A stretch of DNA of 64,000 nt from Jaapia argillacea MUCL 33604 (lineage: Eukaryota; Basidiomycota; Agaricomycetes; Jaapiales; Jaapiaceae), in NCBI GenBank assembly GCA_000697665.1, contig KL197752.1, positions 191,605 to 255,604 of the forward strand, written 5' to 3'. A program made the position numbers and the translations under genes. Positions 58,354 to 64,000 of this stretch are shown one piece after another. The notes beneath the pieces were generated by a model that saw only the letters and a program-made list of their open reading frames with translations, made no database searches and was not told where the DNA came from. How positions within the stretch are numbered: the first letter of the stretch is position 1; each line of letters starts with the position of its first letter.

Positions 58354-59691
58354 TCATTCACCATCAGCCTCCTGCGTCGGGGCCGGTACAAGAGCTTCCA
58401 CCCATTGCCTAATGATTTCTTCCTCCATCATATTCTGATCTACATGGATAGACTGAGCCATCGACTCCTTTTCACATAACCTATTCCCCATCAACTTGTA
58501 GTACGTCATGGCGGCTGTATGCTTTTGGTAAAAGGTTTGGAGAATTGCTTGCTTCAATAAACCAGCTTGGATAAAGAGGTCGCGTTGTGTTGCATTCCCA
58601 AAGGGCCTGACACTGGCCTTAGGTGTGATACCAAGGAGAAGGTTGACGATGTAGGGGATGTTGTCTGGGACAATGGACAATTGACCCTATGAAGATGTTA
58701 AAAGAATGCAATAAGTCACAATGTTGGCTCACTCACAATTCGAATGGGCTTTGCAGCCTCGGACGTCGAAGCAGACGCTGAACTACCCACCTGGACAGGG
58801 GCATGTCATTCCCTGGCAAAGGGAAAGCATGTATGACTCACAGATGCAATGGCAGGCTCAGGTTTCTTGGTGTCAGAAAATTTTATGTTGTCCTTCTCAG
58901 CGCTGGCATTCTCTGCCTTGTCCTTTCCCTTCTTCCCCTTCGGCGCTTCAGACTTTGCCCTGGTCTTCCAAGGCCATCAATGAATGAAGGGGGAGGGTTC
59001 AAATGAATCAACTTACAGGAGCGGGTGTTTTTGCACACGACTTGGATTTTGTCCGACCCAGCTACAAAAACCAGGGTCAAAAGATTTGCTTGAGAGGGTA
59101 GGGTACAGATCAGGTCACGCAAACTCACTGTCTTGAGACCAACTGGGTCTTGAGTTTGAGGTGTCTACTTGACCCGCTTGGAGAGTGGCTAGAGGTGTAC
59201 AATAGCAAGAATGGGTTCAATGCAAAGAGGAATTCGAAAGTACTTCAGAGGTCTCCTCATCCTTTACACCACCCCATGAACATGGGAAGAAATAGACCCA
59301 AAATAAATGTGAGGAATGCGATGATTATAGCCACACAAAACAAATAACTCATACTATTTACCTGTAAGAGAACCGCAGAATTTTTTAGTTGAGGATATCA
59401 TCGCTATGGAGTGGACTTACAATGGTCACATCTCCCGCATTTTTATTTCCCTTCATCTCGTTCACCTCCGTGTCTTTGACCTCGCCTGCTGTCCCTTGCT
59501 CTTTGTCTGCCATTTTCTGAGGTAGTAGGTGAGTCAACTGTTCACAGGTTGGGTTACTGGGGCCATACCATTTGTTCCATGAGTTCTGCCATATGTGCCT
59601 TCAGCTCCTCGCAGTCAATTACTGGTGGAGCAACTGTCAGTTGACGGTCAGCTCTTGCACGCTTCCTGGCAGCAGTATCTTTGGACGCCAT
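58354..59691 (-). CDS. Hypothetical protein (269 aa), seven exons
   Basis: Exons complement 59569..59691, 59421..59516, 59129..59164, 59017..59061, 58842..58964, 58737..58790 and 58354..58686, all splicing in phase 0. The N-terminal half is basic and disordered (KDTAARKRARADRQLTV; KGKKGKDKAENASAEK). The C-terminal half is helical (IVPDNIPYIVNLLLGITPKA; LFIQAGLLKQAILQTFYQKH). No domain is known. It lies just downstream of, and on the same strand as, the recombinase-like gene, so it could be a passenger or accessory gene of the same element; this is only inferred from position. Confidence 0.55.
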
Positions 59692-59896
59692 GATCTCATG
59701 GTAGAGGACTTGTTTGAAATGAGATAATATGAGAGAGGGAGAAGGCACCTTGGGCGTTTATAGTTTGAGACAAGGGGTTTGTAGTTTCAATCCCCGAACG
59801 AATGTGGATCCATCAACACTTTCCAAGACTGGGTACCAGCCCCTTCCACATGTATGAAGGTGGGGCGATGCCCAATATATATCTTACACCAGTAGC

Positions 59897-62138
59897 CTAT
59901 CCAAGATCCATGTCCCCAGTCAGGTACAAGGGTGCCTCCAGCTCGAATGCCATCCCATTGTTGTCACCCCATAGGTCTGAGCTTGGGCCATCCTCCTGAA
60001 TGTTCTCAAGCCAGTCCACTAGTTGACATGTTCTTTGGGACATGTCCTCACCACCTTCAGTGTCACCCTCCTCTTCACCCTCCTCTTCACCCTCCTCGTC
60101 ATCACCCTCCTCGTCATCACCCTCCTCGTCACCCTCCTCGTCATCACCATCCTCAACACCCTCATCGTCATCCTCGTCACCCTCAACATCCTCTTCAGAC
60201 ATCTCTGCCTCATCCAAACCTTCTCCAGCCTTAGAGAGTCCCCTGTGCCAATGCGACACTTCATCCAGCACAACGTTTGAAGCGAGCAGGATGTCAATTT
60301 CTTCCTGAGATAGGTGTTCCGCGTGGTCTTCAACTAGGTGGGTGTGGAACTTTCGCAAGTCCTTGCGCCATACACGATCACTCCATCGAGCGTCCCCAGC
60401 ATCAGGATCCTCCAGCCCACAAAAACGACATCTGTAGACTTCTGGTAATGACTGAGTACAGATCATCACAATGAGGGACAAGACGACATACTCGTCTGCA
60501 CATGACACTCCCATCGTGCCAGCAGTTGCTCACTCTGAAGCTTGGGTTTGTGGAATTGCCCATTCTGATGTCGGTTCAGCTTGGCTTGGCCAGGCCAGCC
60601 TTTCGATATTTGTTCAGGATCGCAGCTGATGTCTTGCTCACAGAGGTCGCAGCGTAACTCTGCTGGAGATGGGTCAGATGTATTAGCGAGGTGCCTAAAC
60701 TGAAGTCAGAGTTGGGACGATGAATGCACTCATGAACACCTGCACCTGATAAATTTTACTCTCTCTTCCTGAGTCTCCACTGCTTCATCCTGAGTCTGGG
60801 CCAAACCATTCAACTCAGCCAATCCCAAGGGAGTCACCGCCATATCAAGGTCAGTTGCATTGGGATCCCTCACGTCATCACCATCATCCCAGCGATGATG
60901 CCTCTCTGGAGATGACTGCGCCAATTGGAGGATATTTACGACAGACAGTCCTTCGATTTCTTTCTTCCGCTCAATCAACTCTTCCGTCGTGAGACTGGCC
61001 TTGAGACTGGCCATTTCCCCTGTCCTCCATTCTTTTTGGTAAAGCTCCTGCTCTCGCCTCATCAACCGTTTCATGTGGCATTCTGTCCAACCATAGGCGG
61101 TGGCTGCATCGTCATCCTCGCATAGAGTCGTTTTATCAAACTAGTGATCAAAATTAGGTGGAGAACTTCAGAGAGTGAATGATTTGGATTTGCTCACCAC
61201 AGCATTTCTCCAATCAGGATCACCAGTTTGCAAACATACGCGAAGGTCAAAGGCTTGCTGGGTGAGGAGCTTCAATATGAGGGCCCGAATGCAGAGATCA
61301 TTGAACGAGATTTCCGGAGCAGCCGTCACATCTTTCAACCTTCACACAAGTCATTAGCTGAAACCAAGTAGAGTGGAGTTTGGTACAAACCTATAGCTTG
61401 AATGAGAAGGCTTTGCTTTTCATGTCGAGGGTCACGGATGATCTCATTCAACATGGCCCCTACCCAATCTGACTGGGTATTACCATCGTTGTAGCTTCCT
61501 TCCATGGCTTTTGAATTCCCATGATGTCCCATTCCCTGATGCGCACGTTCACATCCAAGAGCTATGATGGCAATCGTGGCCATATTGCGTCGGAACAGGT
61601 AAATTGTTGGTCCCACTTCCACCCCTGTATCAAGCGTCACTCAAGCAAATCATCAGTACAATTGATACCACGCACCTCCCATGCCGCTCTGGATACTCAG
61701 TTTTCGTAGGAAATCCCAATGATAACTGTCAGTCATTGGCTTGTTTGTGATTCCCATCCCTTGAGGCTTTGAGCTGAGGAACATTGGCTCATGGATCACC
61801 TTGTCTTTCCACTCCAGGTGATGCTCACTACCAGCCAAGAGTTCATCAATTGTGGTGTAATTTTTGAACAGTTGCCACCTGATGCCAATGGCGACAAGAT
61901 AGCAACCAGCATCCATATCCAGGTGTTCTTGGTCAGATGTGGGCTGTAGGGTAAACTGCAACCTGATGCGACCATGGGTGTGACGACCTTTGAACCACTT
62001 CAATGTCACTTTGATTGTAAAACACCCAGGACCTTTGTCTGAATCCTGAGTGATTTCGTTGTCCTGATACACGATGAATGACTCGCCAAGTTGAAGAAGA
62101 CAACCCTTATACTCACACCGACTTCGAGAAAACATTCT
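59897..62138 (-). CDS. DUF3435-like tyrosine recombinase with C2H2-like zinc fingers (5' exons unresolved)
   Basis: Six exons on the complement splice in frame: 61676..62138, 61391..61624, 61198..61331, 60746..61140, 60492..60694 and 59897..60441. The catalytic half reads GPTIYLFRRNMATIAI, then LGCERAHQGMGHHGNSKAME and GSYNDG. That gives Y-x-x-R, G-H and a terminal Tyr in the spacing of fungal DUF3435 / Starship-captain-like recombinases. The first catalytic Arg should lie just before SRCEYKGCLLQLG, but its exon could not be fixed. Downstream are two zinc-finger-like units: CDLCEQD...HQNGQFH and CRFCGLEDPD...FHTHLVEDH. A long Asp/Glu/Gly tail follows, then EDGPSSDLWGDNNG. Such enzymes cut and join DNA to move elements. 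N-terminal blocks resembling the family (GIQYFRNIYSSMVAKKTV) lie at 62444-62650. Confidence 0.6.
60060..60190 (-). repeat. Coding micro/minisatellite for acidic repeats
   Basis: Short tandem units of CCCTCCTCGTCATCA type encode D/E/G-rich repeats (DDEEGDEEG) in the recombinase-like protein. Copy number is likely to vary. Confidence 0.7.
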
Positions 62139-63435
62139 CTGTAGGATTTAATAGAGAACAGAGACGAACCTCAAGGGCCAAACATGAGTTCATACAGAAT
62201 GGCTAAGCAATGCTGAAGGGACTGTAGGGGATGTGTTAGCTATGGCTGGTGAACAGGATACAGATCAGCCAACGTTGTCATACGAGACTGGGTCAGTCAT
62301 AGCCGTCGCCATCAGCAATTTTGCTTCTGGGGGGCCAAAGTACATCTTCTCAGCAACTTCAGAGCATAGCTTGAGTTGGTTTTGTAGAGTTTTAACCCAC
62401 TAGGCCATGTCAGTCACACGCCTGGGGATAAAGGATGGTGACCCTAAGAAGGAATCATACTGTTAAGGTTCAGGAACTCGGTCACACCCGGAACTCGGTC
62501 ACTTTGGCTCTCAATGCCTTTCCATGCGTTGCAGACAGTTTTTTTGGCTACCATTGAAGAATAGATGTTCCTGAAATACTGTATTCCAAATTTGAAGCAA
62601 ATCCATCCAGTATTGAAGGAGAAATCAGCTGGCCAAGGGTGCAAAATCACGAAAACAGTCTATTTCTCATGCGCAACACCACTCCTTCCTTTTGCTCTGC
62701 CTCTTCTGCCCCCAACACCATCTCGTTTTGCTCAGTTTAACTTCTGGCGTGCTCATTTGGATCTAAGTTACCTGAACCTATGAAAAATCTCCAATCCCAC
62801 AAACAGGTTCTGAAGTACAAGTGTCAGACTGATGATACTTGAAATCTCTGATTTCAGAGGGTCAAGTCAGGATGGGGGATGAGGGATTCCACTTGCACAG
62901 TAGCGTCACCTGTTTTACTGTATGTCGTTCTCCTAACCTCTCTGTGGCTGATCCAATTTTTTGTAGGTTTTTCTCGTCATCATGCATGTGTAGGCACACT
63001 AGACACTACGGAAGTGCTGATACCCCCTCTTCCTCACTCTTGAATGAAGATTTGGTTCCCTTTCAAGTCCACCAAGTCAAGTTAGATATTCAGCCACTCT
63101 GTGGCATCATGGGATCATGATAATACCATTCCCGTCGTGTTGGCACCCACTGTTGTTGCTCAACACGCTTCATCTTGCCACCCTGCCCTTCTGAGCACTG
63201 ATATCCCATCTCAGCCACTCATTTCATTAGCCCATTACTTTCGAATCACCACAAGATACTTCTTCCATGTACCCATATTATGTTTATGGGGTTCATTACT
63301 GTCCTCCTCAAGCCCAAATGGCCCCATCTGACTCTCCTACCTCTCTCCATGACAAGTGACCGAGTTCCCAGTCACGACACGTGTTGAACTCATCCTCCGA
63401 AAAGAGCCCCTTCAGTACTTTTTACCCATACCTAA
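62139..63435. other. Probable 5' exons / upstream region of the recombinase-like gene
   Basis: The minus frame 62444-62650 (FKFGIQYFRNIYSSMVAKKT) probably belongs to the recombinase-like gene. Joins between 62139 and 62444 are unclear because every reading meets a stop near 62170. A 13-base word GGAACTCGGTCAC occurs twice (62473-62485 and 62490-62502) and once inverted (63356-63368). No other gene is seen to 63435. Confidence 0.4.
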
Positions 63436-63439
63436 GGGT

Positions 63440-64000
63440 ATACCCGGGGTGTACAGATTGCGTATTTTGCGGCCTACCTGGAGGCCACCCAGAACACAAA
63501 TGTACCACAAAATAGGGTATATCCGGATTACAGCCAGTCCCTAAAGCAGGGTATACCTGGTTGATAATGGATACAGACTGTACCTAGCCCAGGGCATACC
63601 TGGTAGGATAGTCAATACAGGTTGTACTGACCATAGTGCTTACCCGGTCCCATGTTCAATACATATTGTACCTTCCCTAGGCTATACCTGACATGATAGG
63701 GATACAGGTTGTACCTTTGCTAGGCCACACCCAGTCAGGTCTCCAATACAGACTGTACGTAGGATCAGGCCATACCCAATGTACTCATCTATACAGATTG
63801 CACGTAACCCTAGGCCATGCCTGGTGGGTTCAGATATACAGACTGTACGCACCATACACCATACCTGATGTACTCAGGTACACAGATTGTACCTACCCTA
63901 AACCATACCCGACATAATGAGCTATACAGACTGCACCTATCCTAGGCTATACCCGGAATACTACTTATACAGATTGTACCTACCCCACAGTGTACCCATT
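63440..64000. repeat. 44-bp minisatellite array running off the window
   Basis: About eleven units with the pattern ATACAGAYTGTACCTA, CCYTAGGCCATACC and a variable tail of about 14 bases. Starts fall near 63571, 63615, 63660, 63703 and then every 43-45 bases. Units are diverged, and the first (63440-63570) is the most worn. The array is still going at base 64000. Confidence 0.85.

Noticed and set aside
60023-60308. Ser/Pro- or Thr/Leu-rich plus-strand frames
   Set aside because: Antisense of the acidic D/E/G repeat of the recombinase-like gene.
63440-64000. CRISPR-like array
   Set aside because: Eukaryotic context; units are diverged head-to-tail minisatellite repeats with no constant repeat plus unique spacer pattern.
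54000-64000. A complete Starship giant element
   Set aside because: Only the recombinase-like gene supports it; no borders, cargo set or empty site can be shown in this window.

Overview
The window is nuclear DNA of a filamentous basidiomycete, most likely an Agaricomycete. Nearly every gene is split by several introns of about 48-65 bp with GT..AG ends. The gene set is fungal: indoleamine dioxygenase, a two-finger GATA iron repressor, the augmin subunit HAUS6, pirin, F-box genes, and a Ty3-type chromovirus. There are no operons. Exon joins given here were worked out by eye from frame and splice sites; for most genes the summed exon length is a whole number of codons.

Layout. 1-5.7 kb: the end of a secreted aspartic protease, a carnitine-pathway-type dioxygenase, indoleamine 2,3-dioxygenase (minus) and ribosomal protein eL37. 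5.7-10.9 kb: a long upstream region carrying a cluster of GATA sites, then a GATA factor of the SRE/Urbs1/Fep1 siderophore-repressor type. 12.9-17.8 kb: two minus-strand proteins without recognised function, one membrane-anchored and one serine-rich and disordered. 20.0-30.1 kb: a HAUS6-like gene whose fifth exon is broken by an 8.0-kb LTR retrotransposon. 31-36 kb: an F-box protein, the mitoribosomal GTPase mS29/DAP3 and an aldo/keto reductase. 36.7-45.2 kb: the ribosome-assembly WD40 protein Notchless (NLE1/Rsa4) and a decayed segmental copy of its 3' end about 5.5 kb away, with an unrecognised gene between them. 45.5-50.3 kb: pirin, a PARG-like ADP-ribose hydrolase that shares a 271-bp promoter interval with ADE1 (SAICAR synthetase), and a small unknown protein. 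50-64 kb: gene-poor and repeat-rich, with truncated genes, tandem repeats, a Pol III B-box-like fragment, a gene resembling DUF3435 tyrosine recombinases, and a 44-bp minisatellite that runs off the window.

The most interesting parts are as follows. (1) The retrotransposon shows the layout of a Tf1-type self-priming element: 11 nt at the predicted RNA start are an exact complement of the sequence just inside the 5' LTR. It is young by LTR comparison, and it interrupts a host coding exon with a clean 5-bp target duplication. (2) The minus-strand gene at 59.9-62.1 kb has the Y-x-x-R ... G-H ... Y pattern of fungal DUF3435 'captain'-like tyrosine recombinases, joined to C2H2-like zinc fingers and an acidic tail. 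(3) The iron-repressor-type GATA gene carries four AGATAA sites upstream and a back-to-back GATA palindrome in an intron, which suggests self-regulation. (4) CpG-to-TpG/CpA changes recur in repeats, which suggests methylation-linked decay of repeated DNA.
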